Source: a virus
Direction: 5' to 3' (one strand)
Virus record (IMG/VR): IMGVR_UViG_3300031862_000764
Coordinates: 1 to 32,093 of that record
Length of the DNA stretch: 32,093 nt
Both the position numbers and the translations under genes were made by a program. Below are positions 14,732-21,888 of the stretch, one piece after another (position 1 is the stretch's first letter; every line of letters begins with the position of its first letter). The notes beneath the pieces are model-generated. The model saw only the letters and a list, made by a program, of their open reading frames with translations, was not told the origin of the DNA and did not search any database.

Positions 14732-15965
14732 TCGTGTCCTCCTCCTTCTCGGGTGGCGCCTGCCGAGCGTCCAGCGTGGGCATGCGCAGGATCCCCCGCA
14801 GGTCGTTTTCCAGGGCCTGCGTCCATTTCAGGGCGCCGGTCTGCACCAGATATCCGATGGCTTCGAAGGCGAGGCTTTGGATGCGCTTGCATTTGAAGGT
14901 GGGGTAGGAGCTGACGTTCCAGTTCAGGTCCACGATCTCGCGGACACAGAAGCGGTTGACCACCTCGGCGATGTAATCCGCCCAGGCCTGCGTCGCCATC
15001 AGGAAGGCGTCGAGAAAGGACTGCCCGAGGGCGTAGCTCCCGGACTTGGCCGTCCCGAGGTTGATGTGCATGGCGAGCATCGCCTTGGCGATCGCCTCGT
15101 CGTAATACTTGATGGAGCCGAGCACGTCCGTGCCTTTGCCCTTTTCCCCGCCGATCACGTCGAACTCGTAGCCCTCCGGCTGGATGACGTAGGCTTTCTC
15201 GCTGGCGTGGATGTCCTCCAGCGTTTCCTGGACCGCCGCCCATTCCTTCGTCCCTTTTGTCACGGCCCGCGGCGTCTTGGCGCGCGGGATCCCGGCGCCA
15301 AAGCGCTCATGCATCACCGCGTTGACCTTCTCGAGGGTGTCTTTGATGTACCAGGATTTGTACGCCGGACGCAGGATGGAAATGCCCTCCCAGTTGTCGC
15401 CCTCTTTGTCCGTCGTGAACACAAGAAGTTTCCCGATGGGAATTGGAATCTGCCTGCCGTCCGTGTCGAGTTGCACCATGTTCTGCAGCCGCCGTCTTTC
15501 CTTGTCGAACTCCCACTTCAACACCGAGACCGGCAGCCGCGGATCAAGCTTCCGAGGGAGAAGCAGGTTGTCCCGGTATTCATAGACCTTCTCCAAGGCC
15601 GAAAAGCCGAAAGGCAGCATCAACAGGGCGTGGCGCACGGTGTCGTCCCAGGTTACGGTCATCTCCTTGAGCAGGGCGTTCTCGATGCGCTTGGCGATGG
15701 CCACGTCCTCTTCGCCCTCGCTGGCCGGCTCGACGAAATACTCCGCCTGGCGGATCGGCAGAGTGATGGCTCGCAGCACGGCGCCAACCTGCTGGTCCGA
15801 GCGGCGCATCCGGTCATAGATCAGCCGGCCCGCGGCTCCGTCCAGCTTGGCCAGGTACTCGCCGGTATTCGCGTAGCCGTAATAGCTGGTGTTCCCAGCC
15901 ACCCCCACCTCGGCGGTGAGGGCCTGGAGGGTATTTCCGTTGCGCGTGGGGGCGCTGGCGGCCAT
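14709..15965 (-). CDS. Portal protein (DUF935/Mu gp29-like)
   Basis: A 418-residue protein whose ATG lies in a TGATG overlap with the TerL stop. The pattern matches DUF935-type portals: Met-Arg-Arg-Ser-Asp-Gln-Gln-Val-Gly-Ala-Val (about 53-63), Pro-Ile-Arg-Gln-Ala-Glu-Tyr-Phe-Val-Glu-Pro (about 70-80), Leu-Pro-Phe-Gly-Phe-Ser-Ala-Leu-Glu-Lys-Val (about 116-126), and a C-terminal Trp-Ala-Asp-Tyr-Ile-Ala-Glu-Val-Val helix. It forms the twelve-fold ring at one capsid vertex for DNA entry and exit. It is shorter than the Mu gp29 portal but within the range of related phages. The Thr/Glu-rich C-terminal tail is probably disordered. Confidence 0.85.
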   Translation of the reverse strand: MAASAPTRNGNTLQALTAEVGVAGNTSYYGYANTGEYLAKLDGAAGRLIYDRMRRSDQQVGAVLRAITLPIRQAEYFVEPASEGEEDVAIAKRIENALLKEMTVTWDDTVRHALLMLPFGFSALEKVYEYRDNLLLPRKLDPRLPVSVLKWEFDKERRRLQNMVQLDTDGRQIPIPIGKLLVFTTDKEGDNWEGISILRPAYKSWYIKDTLEKVNAVMHERFGAGIPRAKTPRAVTKGTKEWAAVQETLEDIHASEKAYVIQPEGYEFDVIGGEKGKGTDVLGSIKYYDEAIAKAMLAMHINLGTAKSGSYALGQSFLDAFLMATQAWADYIAEVVNRFCVREIVDLNWNVSSYPTFKCKRIQSLAFEAIGYLVQTGALKWTQALENDLRGILRMPTLDARQAPPEKEEDTNATTQTA

Positions 15966-17542
15966 CAGAACACCATGCTCCGGATTCCCGCCGCGGCCGA
16001 CTGCGGCGTCCGTTCGTTGACGTAGGGCGCCGGCTGCTCGGCCCCGTGGCGGATCGCCCGGTCCAGGCCCATGATCAGCGCCACCATTCCGTCGATCTTC
16101 TCCCGGCTCTTGGACTTGTCCGGTTTGATGTTGCCCGCTGGGTCAATGCGCACCACCAAGTTGTCCGCCATCCAGCGCAGCACCGGGTTTCCGCCGTGGC
16201 GCAGGCGCCTGCGGAGCACGAGGTTGAGAAGCTCCTTGGTCGGCGGGCTCATCGATGAGAAGCCCTGGCCAAACGGCACTACCGTGAAGCCCCGGTCCTC
16301 CAGCTCCTGCGAAATCAAGGTCGCCCCCCAGCGGTCGTAGGCAACCTCCTCGATGCGGTAGCCTTCCTGCTCCCGAAGTCCCTCGATATGCTGGACGATG
16401 TAGCGGTAGTCGATGACGTTTCCTGGCGTGGTTTCGATCAACCCGTCGCGCGCCCAGGCGTCGTAGGGGACCCCGTCGCGCCGGGAGCGCTCGATGAGGT
16501 TTTCCTCAGGAATCCAAAAGAACGGCAGCGCGTCGTAGAAGCTCTCCGCGTGCGCGAACACGAGGACCAGCGCGGTGATATCGACGGTGCTGGAGAGGTC
16601 CAGGCCGGCGTAGCAAGGGACGCCGGGTAGAGCCTCAGGAATGATCTCTCCCGCGGTTTCGTCCCAGGCCCGCAGGTCCAGCCAGCGGTCCTCCTGCCGG
16701 GTCCACTGGTTGAGGTACAGGCGCCTGAAGGTGTTCTGAAACGCCGGCACCCGCTTCGCCTTCTCGGCCTCCGCTCTCATGTGTTCGATCTTGCGGAAGG
16801 TCCCGAGCGCCGGGTTCGCCCTGTACCATGTCGCCTCATCCAGCCAGTCGTCCTCCTGCCCGGCGGCGTAGATCACGGCGTAGAAGGTCTGGTCGTCGAA
16901 GATGCCCTCCAGAACCTTGCGCGCGTACTCGTGCAGCTCCCAGCAGATGGAGGTCCGGTCGTAGCCGGCGGTGGTGATCGCGATCGTGAGCGGCTGCCGG
17001 CGCGCGGCGGTGCCGGTGGACAGGGTGTCCCATAGGTCGCGATTGGGCTGAGCGTGCAGCTCGTCAAAGATGAGCCCGTGGATACTCGGCCCATGCTTGG
17101 TGGGGACGTCCGCGGATACCGCGGCGTAGAAGCTGCGGGTCTGACGGTCCAGGATGCGCTTTCGCGACTCGACGATCTGCAGGCGCCGCGACAGCGCCGG
17201 GCTGTTGAGCACCATGTCCTTCGCGTAGTTGTAAACGATCGAGGCCTGGTCGCGGTCGGCGGCCGCCGAGTAGATCTCCGCGCCGATCTCCTCGTCCAGC
17301 GCCAGCAGGTAGAGGGCGATTCCCGCCGCCAGGGGCGACTTGCCGTTCTTCTTCGGGATCTCGACGTAGGCGGTGCGGTACTGGCGGGTGCCGTCCGGAT
17401 TGAGCGTGCCGAAAAGGTCCGAGATGATCTTCTCCTGCCAGTCCTGCAGAAGGAACGGCTGGCCCGCGTATTCGCCCTTCGTGTGGGTGAGCACCCGCTC
17501 GAAGAAGTTCACCGCCCGGTCCGCGCGCTCCCTGCTGAACAT
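15965..17542 (-). CDS. terL: Terminase large subunit
   Basis: A 525-residue DNA packaging motor with ATPase and nuclease halves. Seen directly: an atypical Walker A, Pro-Lys-Lys-Asn-Gly-Lys-Ser (63-69), a Walker B Leu-Ile-Phe-Asp-Glu (157-161), a coupling Thr-Thr-Ala-Gly motif near 190, and the RNase H-like nuclease beginning Gly-Leu-Asp-Leu-Ser-Ser-Thr-Val-Asp (313-321) with a late acidic region near 490. This is the HK97/Terminase_1 type. The start at 17542 is two bases after the small-subunit stop; the frame stays open further upstream but that stretch lies inside the small-subunit gene and is not protein-like. It would work with the portal and the P27-like small subunit. Confidence 0.95.
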   Translation of the reverse strand: MFSRERADRAVNFFERVLTHTKGEYAGQPFLLQDWQEKIISDLFGTLNPDGTRQYRTAYVEIPKKNGKSPLAAGIALYLLALDEEIGAEIYSAAADRDQASIVYNYAKDMVLNSPALSRRLQIVESRKRILDRQTRSFYAAVSADVPTKHGPSIHGLIFDELHAQPNRDLWDTLSTGTAARRQPLTIAITTAGYDRTSICWELHEYARKVLEGIFDDQTFYAVIYAAGQEDDWLDEATWYRANPALGTFRKIEHMRAEAEKAKRVPAFQNTFRRLYLNQWTRQEDRWLDLRAWDETAGEIIPEALPGVPCYAGLDLSSTVDITALVLVFAHAESFYDALPFFWIPEENLIERSRRDGVPYDAWARDGLIETTPGNVIDYRYIVQHIEGLREQEGYRIEEVAYDRWGATLISQELEDRGFTVVPFGQGFSSMSPPTKELLNLVLRRRLRHGGNPVLRWMADNLVVRIDPAGNIKPDKSKSREKIDGMVALIMGLDRAIRHGAEQPAPYVNERTPQSAAAGIRSMVF

Positions 17543-17544
17543 CG

Positions 17545-18018
17545 CTACTTCACCAGCCTCGGCCCCGAGACAAGCTCGGAAAGCGAATCCCCGGCTCCAG
17601 CCCCTCGCTCCTGCGCCTCGGTCCGGGTGCGGGAGGAAGGGGTCATGCCGAACTCGGCCAACAGGAGCCGCATCTGGTTGAGGTATTTCTGCTCGACGTT
17701 GATGAGCGGGTTTTGGGTGACGTAGCCGCTCTTCGTCTCGATCACCCCGACCTTCGCTTTCTCCCGAGCCTCCCGCCATTTGGCATAGCAAGCGCAGTAG
17801 GCCTCCAGGGCCGGCAGATCAACCTCGGTGAGCACGCCCATGCGCCAAAGGATCGGGGCGACGCGGCGCCACTCCCGCTTCTCCGCCCGGTTCATCCAGC
17901 GGGGAGGGGAGGGACAGACCGGGCGCGGCCTCGGCTCCTGCCGGTTCCATCGCTCCTTGTGGATGTCACCCTCGAACGCCTTGAGCGGCGTCGGCTTTGG
18001 TTTCGTCCCCGGGCGCAT
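17545..18018 (-). CDS. terS: Terminase small subunit, P27-like
   Basis: A 157-residue protein with the family pattern: an opening Pro-Gly-Thr-Lys-Pro-Lys-Pro-Thr-Pro-Leu-Lys, then Asn-Arg-Gln-Glu-Pro-Arg-Pro, a Glu-Trp-Arg-Arg helix with Gly-Val-Leu-Thr-Glu-Val-Asp-Leu-Pro-Ala-Leu-Glu-Ala-Tyr (about 61-74), and a late Glu-Phe-Gly-Met-Thr-Pro-Ser-Ser-Arg-Thr-Arg signature (about 121-131). It recognises the phage DNA and loads it on TerL. A GGAGG site eight bases before ATG supports the start. It is two bases before terL. Confidence 0.9.
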   Translation of the reverse strand: MRPGTKPKPTPLKAFEGDIHKERWNRQEPRPRPVCPSPPRWMNRAEKREWRRVAPILWRMGVLTEVDLPALEAYCACYAKWREAREKAKVGVIETKSGYVTQNPLINVEQKYLNQMRLLLAEFGMTPSSRTRTEAQERGAGAGDSLSELVSGPRLVK

Positions 18019-18099
18019 CAGGGCGTCCTCCGGGAAAAGCGCTTGATTTTTATGGAAAGAGGATGCATGAGTTCACTCACCCGCAAGGAGGTGGCCCAG

Positions 18100-18396
18100 A
18101 TGGCCGACATGACGAACCTGCCTGATGATAAAAACCCCAAGTTCATGTTCCAGCCCGTCCACACCGAGCTGCTCGTGAAGGCGGTGAATGGCGAGATAGA
18201 TCTGCAGGCGTTGGCCGCGGCCGAGTTACGCAACCGCGGCCTAGACCGCTCGGGCCGGTGGATCGGCTTCGAGGCCGCGAGGCGCCTGTGGGCGGTGAAG
18301 ACCTACGTGATCCGGACCGAGAAGGGCCCCCGACGAGTGACGGTCCCCGAGGATGAACCCGGCGAGGAGCCGCCGCCCCCTCTCCCTCCCGCCTGA
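18100..18396 (+). CDS. Plus-strand small protein antisense to the methyltransferase tail
   Basis: This is the only plus-strand gene in the window that looks real. ATG at 18100 is preceded by AAGGAGGTG at a normal distance. The 98-residue product has an Asn-Pro-Lys-Phe-Met-Phe opening, a helix Leu-Leu-Val-Lys-Ala-Val-Asn-Gly-Glu-Ile-Asp-Leu (about 25-36), then Glu-Leu-Arg-Asn-Arg-Gly-Leu-Asp-Arg-Ser-Gly and Trp-Ile-Gly-Phe-Glu-Ala-Ala (about 43-61), and a disordered Pro-rich end. The middle part resembles small accessory proteins of plasmids and phages with the same Asn-Arg-Gly-Leu-Asp and Trp-x-Gly-Phe elements, of unknown function. Codon third positions are strongly G or C. It overlaps the minus-strand methyltransferase frame by 254 bases. 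An in-frame upstream ATG at 18067 has no good site. Confidence 0.75.
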   Translation: MADMTNLPDDKNPKFMFQPVHTELLVKAVNGEIDLQALAAAELRNRGLDRSGRWIGFEAARRLWAVKTYVIRTEKGPRRVTVPEDEPGEEPPPPLPPA

Positions 18397-19693
18397 TCTC
18401 CGCCTTCTTGCCGTTCTTCTCGCACCATTCCCGGTACCGCTGTACGATAACGTCGCAGTACAGCGGGTCAATCTCCATGAGAAACGCCCGCCGGCCGGTC
18501 TTCTCCGCCCCGATCAGCGTGCTGCCGGAACCGCCGAACAGGTCGAGGACGTTCTCCCCGGGCTTGCTGCTGTACGTGATGGCCCGCACCGCGAGCTCCA
18601 CCGGCTTTTCGGTCAGGTGCACCATCGACTGTGGGTTCACCTTTTTGACCGGCCAGACGTCGGTGGCGTTCTTGATCTCCGGATCGAAGTAGTGCCGGTG
18701 CCCTCCCTTGCGCCAGCCGTAGAAGCACCACTCGTGGTTGCCCATGAAGTCCTTGCGGGTGAGGACCGGGTGCTCCTTGACCCAGATGATGGCTTGTGAG
18801 AAGTACAGACCGCAGTCAGCCAGCGCGCCGGGGTAGTTGGCGCAGTTGGCGTAGCCGCCCCAGATGTAGAAAGTCTTGCCCGGCTCCAGAACCCGCGCGC
18901 ACTGGCCGAACCAGGAGCGCAGCAGCTGAGCGAACTGCTCGTCGGAGACGAAGTCGTTCTCCAGCGGCCGGTCTTTGGCGCGCAGCTTCCGGCTGGTGGG
19001 CCGAGCGCTGTTCGGGTGCCGGGCCAGATCGAAGGCCTGGTGGTGGGTCATGGTGGAGAACGAGGACAGTCCGGCCGCGATGGCGTTGTTGCTGCGCGGT
19101 TCCACCTTCACGTTGTACGGCGGGTCGGTATTGACGAGCTGGATGGAGATCCCGGCCAGGAGCCGGTCGACGTCCTCGGCGTTGCCGGCGTCCCCGCAAA
19201 GAAGCCGGTGCTCGCCCAGAATCCAAAGGTCGCCGGGCTTGGTGATCGCCTCGGCCGGCTCCGGCACCTCATCGTCGTCTTTCGTCGCCGGGACCCCGAG
19301 TTGGCCGCCGATCCGCAACTCCCTGTCCACCAGACGCACGGTGTCGAGGATGGCGGAGGGATCGAGGTCCACCAGGAACTCATCGAGCCCTTCCTTGACG
19401 AAGTCCCCGTACTGGCTCGTGATCGCCAGCAGTTTGGCCTTCGCCTGCTGCTCGCTGTCCGCCTCGATGTAGGCGACGGGCAGCTTCGGTACGGCATGGC
19501 CGTCCGCTTCCAGGGAGCGCAGGGCGGTCAGCCGCTGATGGCCGTCGAGGATGTTGTTCGCCCCGCCGTTGCGCCACACGAAGATCGGCGCCGAGAAGCC
19601 GTTTCGCAGGATCGAGAGCTTCAGCTTCTCCAGGTTCCTCTTGCTGATGCGCTTCAGGCTGCCCTGGAAGCGGCTGAGCTGTTCCAGCTCCAT
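18143..19693 (-). CDS. ParB-domain DNA methyltransferase (DPPY type) with unusual tail
   Basis: A 516-residue fusion. Residues about 1-110 are a ParB-like domain with Leu-Asp-Gly-His-Gln-Arg-Leu (49-55), and residues about 155-430 are a beta-class methyltransferase with the catalytic Asp-Pro-Pro-Tyr (190-193) before the AdoMet-binding Leu-Phe-Gly-Gly-Ser-Gly (385-390). DPPY usually methylates adenine N6, less often cytosine N4. It would modify phage DNA against host restriction. The last 84 residues (433-516) are Arg/Pro/Ser-rich and antisense to the plus-strand gene, so they look like read-through of a lost stop rather than real protein. ATG 19693 has only a weak AAGG site. The same frame stays open upstream with a family-like stretch (Ile-Ala-Pro-Glu-Ala-Val-Lys-Ile) but no ATG, GTG or TTG. 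Confidence 0.9.
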   Translation of the reverse strand: MELEQLSRFQGSLKRISKRNLEKLKLSILRNGFSAPIFVWRNGGANNILDGHQRLTALRSLEADGHAVPKLPVAYIEADSEQQAKAKLLAITSQYGDFVKEGLDEFLVDLDPSAILDTVRLVDRELRIGGQLGVPATKDDDEVPEPAEAITKPGDLWILGEHRLLCGDAGNAEDVDRLLAGISIQLVNTDPPYNVKVEPRSNNAIAAGLSSFSTMTHHQAFDLARHPNSARPTSRKLRAKDRPLENDFVSDEQFAQLLRSWFGQCARVLEPGKTFYIWGGYANCANYPGALADCGLYFSQAIIWVKEHPVLTRKDFMGNHEWCFYGWRKGGHRHYFDPEIKNATDVWPVKKVNPQSMVHLTEKPVELAVRAITYSSKPGENVLDLFGGSGSTLIGAEKTGRRAFLMEIDPLYCDVIVQRYREWCEKNGKKAEIRREGEGAAAPRRVHPRGPSLVGGPSRSGSRRSSPPTGASRPRSRSTGPSGLGRGCVTRPRPTPADLSRHSPPSRAARCGRAGT

Positions 19694-19766
19694 CGTGTCG
19701 GCGGCCTTGCAGGTGATCTTTACGGCTTCGGGTGCGATCTTCGACCCCCTTAACCTAACTTGGAAA

Positions 19767-19790
19767 CGCGCGCGCGATACGGCGCGCGCG
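19767..19790. repeat. GC-alternating inverted repeat upstream of the methyltransferase
   Basis: CGCGCGCGC and GCGCGCGCG form a perfect 9-bp inverted repeat with a 6-base centre (GATACG). It lies about 75-100 bases before the methyltransferase start. It could be a protein-binding site, for example autoregulation by the ParB-methyltransferase, or an RNA hairpin in the leader. No T run follows on either strand, so it is not a standard terminator. Confidence 0.6.
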
Positions 19791-19860
19791 GTCTACGGCC
19801 CCCGCGTCGGAAAAACGGCCGGGGTCCCCTCACGACCGAAACCGACACTGTCGGAGCAAC

Positions 19861-19923
19861 AAAAAAGGCGAGGGACCGGCCGGGCACGCCTCGTTAAGGA
19901 CGTGTCCGACTGATCCCTCGCCT
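19861..19923 (-). terminator. Rho-independent terminator with a long apical loop
   Basis: On the minus strand AGGCGAGGGA (19923-19914) pairs perfectly with TCCCTCGCCT (19875-19866), and six T in a row end at 19861. The 38-base loop between them contains smaller self-complementary parts (GGAC/GTCC and a CCGGCCGG palindrome). It would stop transcripts of the replication and accessory genes before the methyltransferase and packaging genes. A second small CCGAC/GTCGG hairpin at 19841-19853 follows downstream. Confidence 0.75.
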
Positions 19924-20160
19924 CCGTATATCTGGTCGGCGATTCGGTCGTTTCTAAGCGATTAAATTACTCGAACTTAAACCAATAGTCAATACCGATA
20001 CGCGGTACAACGACGAGGTTAAGTTGCGCCGCCAAAACAACAATACACAACTATTCGTCAGGTGAAATACGCACTTAGTTAAGTTATTCTCGGCGTCAAC
20101 TTCAACCGCATGTTATGGCGCATCCATTTGGATAAGCCCAGCATGATGAGCAATATCATT
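19924..20160. other. A+T-rich non-coding stretch between the accessory and late genes
   Basis: No protein-like frame with a start and binding site was found on either strand. It contains two copies of GTTAAGTT (20018-20025 and 20078-20085) and is clearly richer in A and T than the genes to its left, matching the neighbouring DUF6602 gene. It may be the flank of an inserted cargo segment. No promoter stands out enough to annotate. Confidence 0.5.
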
Positions 20161-20188
20161 TGATTAAGAGCTTCTGCTTTCTTAATCA
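20161..20188 (-). terminator. Hairpin after the DUF6602 gene
   Basis: TGATTAAGA and TCTTAATCA form a perfect 9-bp stem with a 10-base loop, starting just after the TAA stop (20192-20194) of the gene. The stem is A+T rich and no clear T run follows, so it is a weak terminator or an mRNA 3' protecting hairpin. Confidence 0.45.
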
Positions 20189-20191
20189 TTC

Positions 20192-20938
20192 TTACAATAT
20201 TTTGCCTCTACAATCCTTTTCTGGGTTCATTATGTAGTAGCCAAAAGACGGCCTATTGCGGCCAGACAGAGTGTTTAATATTCCTGCGAGCAGTGACACA
20301 ATTTCATAATGGTTTTCATCCGAAGGGAATACCATCCATTGTGGTTTATTTGATGATCTTAATCCGCTCATAGCATAAGTCCAATAGCCTTTCCCAACAA
20401 TACAGATAGCTGCGAAACAAGGATTGCCGTAGAAATTAGCTTCAACCTCAATAAATCTTTTTAGCTCATCTGGATCTGATACGTCGGAATTGTACGCGAA
20501 AAATACTGGAATTATCCTGGGCAGAAGTGGTGGATCATAATTCTCTAACGGCATTAGGGAAAGAACTTTCTTAGCCTTGGCGATTGAGTTAATAATCTCT
20601 TGGCGAGAAACCGTTGACTTTACTTCGAACCAGTATCTACATGCTTCTATAGGAAAAACTCCTTTTTCGGATGAGAATAGCGCAGGAGGAAGTAAGTCTT
20701 GTTGCCAAATGATCACATCTGATTCTGGAGACTGGGTTCCTAATGAATCTTGGATACTGCCTGACCCAATTCCATGGGTAATGGGCAAGAAATCACGGAT
20801 GAAGTTTCCTAATGTGTACTCCCTGAAAGCGCCCTTTAGTCCGTTGTGTTCAATAGCTTTTGCTAAGTGAGATTCTGCTACCAACTTGCCAGCTTTGGCA
20901 GCGACAAAATCTTGAAAAAACCGGTTCAGGCTTTGCAT
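20192..20938 (-). CDS. DUF6602-like, PD-(D/E)XK-type nuclease-like protein
   Basis: A 248-residue protein with the DUF6602 pattern: Arg-Glu-Tyr with a helix to Phe-Leu-Pro (about 38-52), Gly-Ser-Gly-Ser-Ile-Gln-Asp (58-64), Ser-Asp-Val-Ile-Ile-Trp (73-78) and Phe-Glu-Val-Lys-Ser (104-108). Glu39, Asp74, Glu105 and Lys107 give the spacing of a PD-(D/E)XK nuclease core. Such proteins are found near defence genes, but no activity has been established to my knowledge. The gene is visibly A+T richer than the rest of the window and starts three bases after the truncated SNase gene, with a GAGGAG site inside that gene's end. This suggests a recently acquired cargo gene. Confidence 0.75.
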   Translation of the reverse strand: MQSLNRFFQDFVAAKAGKLVAESHLAKAIEHNGLKGAFREYTLGNFIRDFLPITHGIGSGSIQDSLGTQSPESDVIIWQQDLLPPALFSSEKGVFPIEACRYWFEVKSTVSRQEIINSIAKAKKVLSLMPLENYDPPLLPRIIPVFFAYNSDVSDPDELKRFIEVEANFYGNPCFAAICIVGKGYWTYAMSGLRSSNKPQWMVFPSDENHYEIVSLLAGILNTLSGRNRPSFGYYIMNPEKDCRGKIL

Positions 20939-20940
20939 TC

Positions 20941-21357
20941 TTATGGCTCCTCAATAGAAGGTGCATGTATCTGCTCCAAGCGCCGGTGCGCTTGCTCAGC
21001 GTGATGCGCGTGGTTCTGGGCGCACCCTGAGCCGACCGCTCCCCGAAGATGAGCCACCAAGTCACCACCGAGCGAGCTAAGAAACTCGTTTGGTGCGCCG
21101 GCGAAGGGATCATCCAGGAATCGCTGCCAGTCCACGGCGGCGATACTCTGGAAACGGTCACTGCCTGGTAAGGTGAAGCTCACCTCCGGCGTATCAACAC
21201 CGAGAAAGCGGACCGAGAGATTCCCAGCGGCCTCGACAACAATCGTATCCCCGTCATGAACCTGCTGAACCGGCGACTCGCGTCCGTCGCCATGTCGGCC
21301 TAGCAAGGCCAACCCGACCTTCAACCAGGCCGCCGTTGTCGTGATTGCCTTGGCCAT
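20941..21357 (-). CDS. SNase-domain protein, truncated
   Basis: A 138-residue protein with the N-terminal part of a thermonuclease (SNase) fold: Val-His-Asp-Gly-Asp-Thr-Ile (about 33-39), then Arg-Phe-Leu-Gly-Val-Asp-Thr-Pro-Glu-Val (about 50-59), which hold the calcium-binding and first active-site region. The second half of an SNase domain, with the later catalytic Glu/Arg region and closing strands, is missing. The protein stops after a helix Ala-His-Arg-Arg-Leu-Glu-Gln-Ile at a junction with the A+T-rich next gene. Related proteins I recall are much longer. A GAGGAG site supports the start. It is probably inactive as a nuclease, or has become a binding protein. Confidence 0.7.
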   Translation of the reverse strand: MAKAITTTAAWLKVGLALLGRHGDGRESPVQQVHDGDTIVVEAAGNLSVRFLGVDTPEVSFTLPGSDRFQSIAAVDWQRFLDDPFAGAPNEFLSSLGGDLVAHLRGAVGSGCAQNHAHHAEQAHRRLEQIHAPSIEEP

Positions 21358-21476
21358 CTCAAGCTCTCCTCATGGTGCGTGACGCCGAGCGACTACTACT
21401 ACATTCGCCGTACAGCAAGGTGTCAAGATGGACTCCGCTGTGATGACCTTGCCCACACTCGTTCCTCTTATCGGAA

Positions 21477-21821
21477 CTACAGGCTCTCGAAGAAGAGCCT
21501 GACGTCGCGGGCAGAGTTGGCGTTTGTGAAAGAGGCCCGCACGCGTCCATGGGTATTCTCTTCTCGCACCTCGATAGCTGCAGCTTGGTGATTGTAGCAG
21601 ATGGCATAACGCTTTTCTTTGATCCGCGCCCAGAGAACGTTTTTCATCTCGCCCTCCCGTTCGAAGGCCTTTAGGTCGCGTCCGACGTCCTTTCGCCAGA
21701 CGATAGCGCCGGCGATAGCAAGAGCGATGTCCTCGACATTCGGCGCGTGGTGACCAGCACGATCAAGAACTCCTCCTAGGTACTCGCGGAGCACGTCTAT
21801 GTCAGTTATCGTTCGTGCCAT
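21477..21821 (-). CDS. Unknown small protein (114 residues)
   Basis: The start follows AGGAGG by six bases. It has an N-terminal helix (Asp-Val-Leu-Arg-Glu-Tyr-Leu), a Val-Glu-Asp-Ile-Ala-Leu-Ala-Ile helix, a Gly-Glu-Met-Lys-Asn-Val-Leu-Trp strand and an Ala-Ile-Glu-Val-Arg-Glu strand, ending in Arg-Leu-Phe-Phe-Glu-Ser-Leu. This small alpha-beta pattern resembles hypothetical proteins often carried as single accessory genes (including integron cassettes), but no function is known. It lies between an HNH gene and a truncated SNase gene, separated from the latter by 119 bases in which I see no gene. Confidence 0.65.
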   Translation of the reverse strand: MARTITDIDVLREYLGGVLDRAGHHAPNVEDIALAIAGAIVWRKDVGRDLKAFEREGEMKNVLWARIKEKRYAICYNHQAAAIEVREENTHGRVRASFTNANSARDVRLFFESL

Positions 21822-21888
21822 AAACAACCTCCTCTCAGCTTAGGGGCATTGCAGGGTATTCTTACGCGCGCTCGCCAATCTCGATTGG

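Noticed and set aside
14673-16025. 450-residue plus-strand ORF opposite the portal gene
   Set aside because: Antisense shadow; His/Val/Asp-rich with no motif.
19924-20160. Possible integron attC or phage att site
   Set aside because: GTTA-containing pieces are present, but no matching core-site pair or recombinase gene is visible.
21359-21607. 82-residue minus-strand ORF in the gap between the 114-residue gene and the SNase gene
   Set aside because: Mostly overlaps the 114-residue gene out of frame; Ser/Arg-rich, no binding site. The remaining 119-base gap holds nothing I can support.
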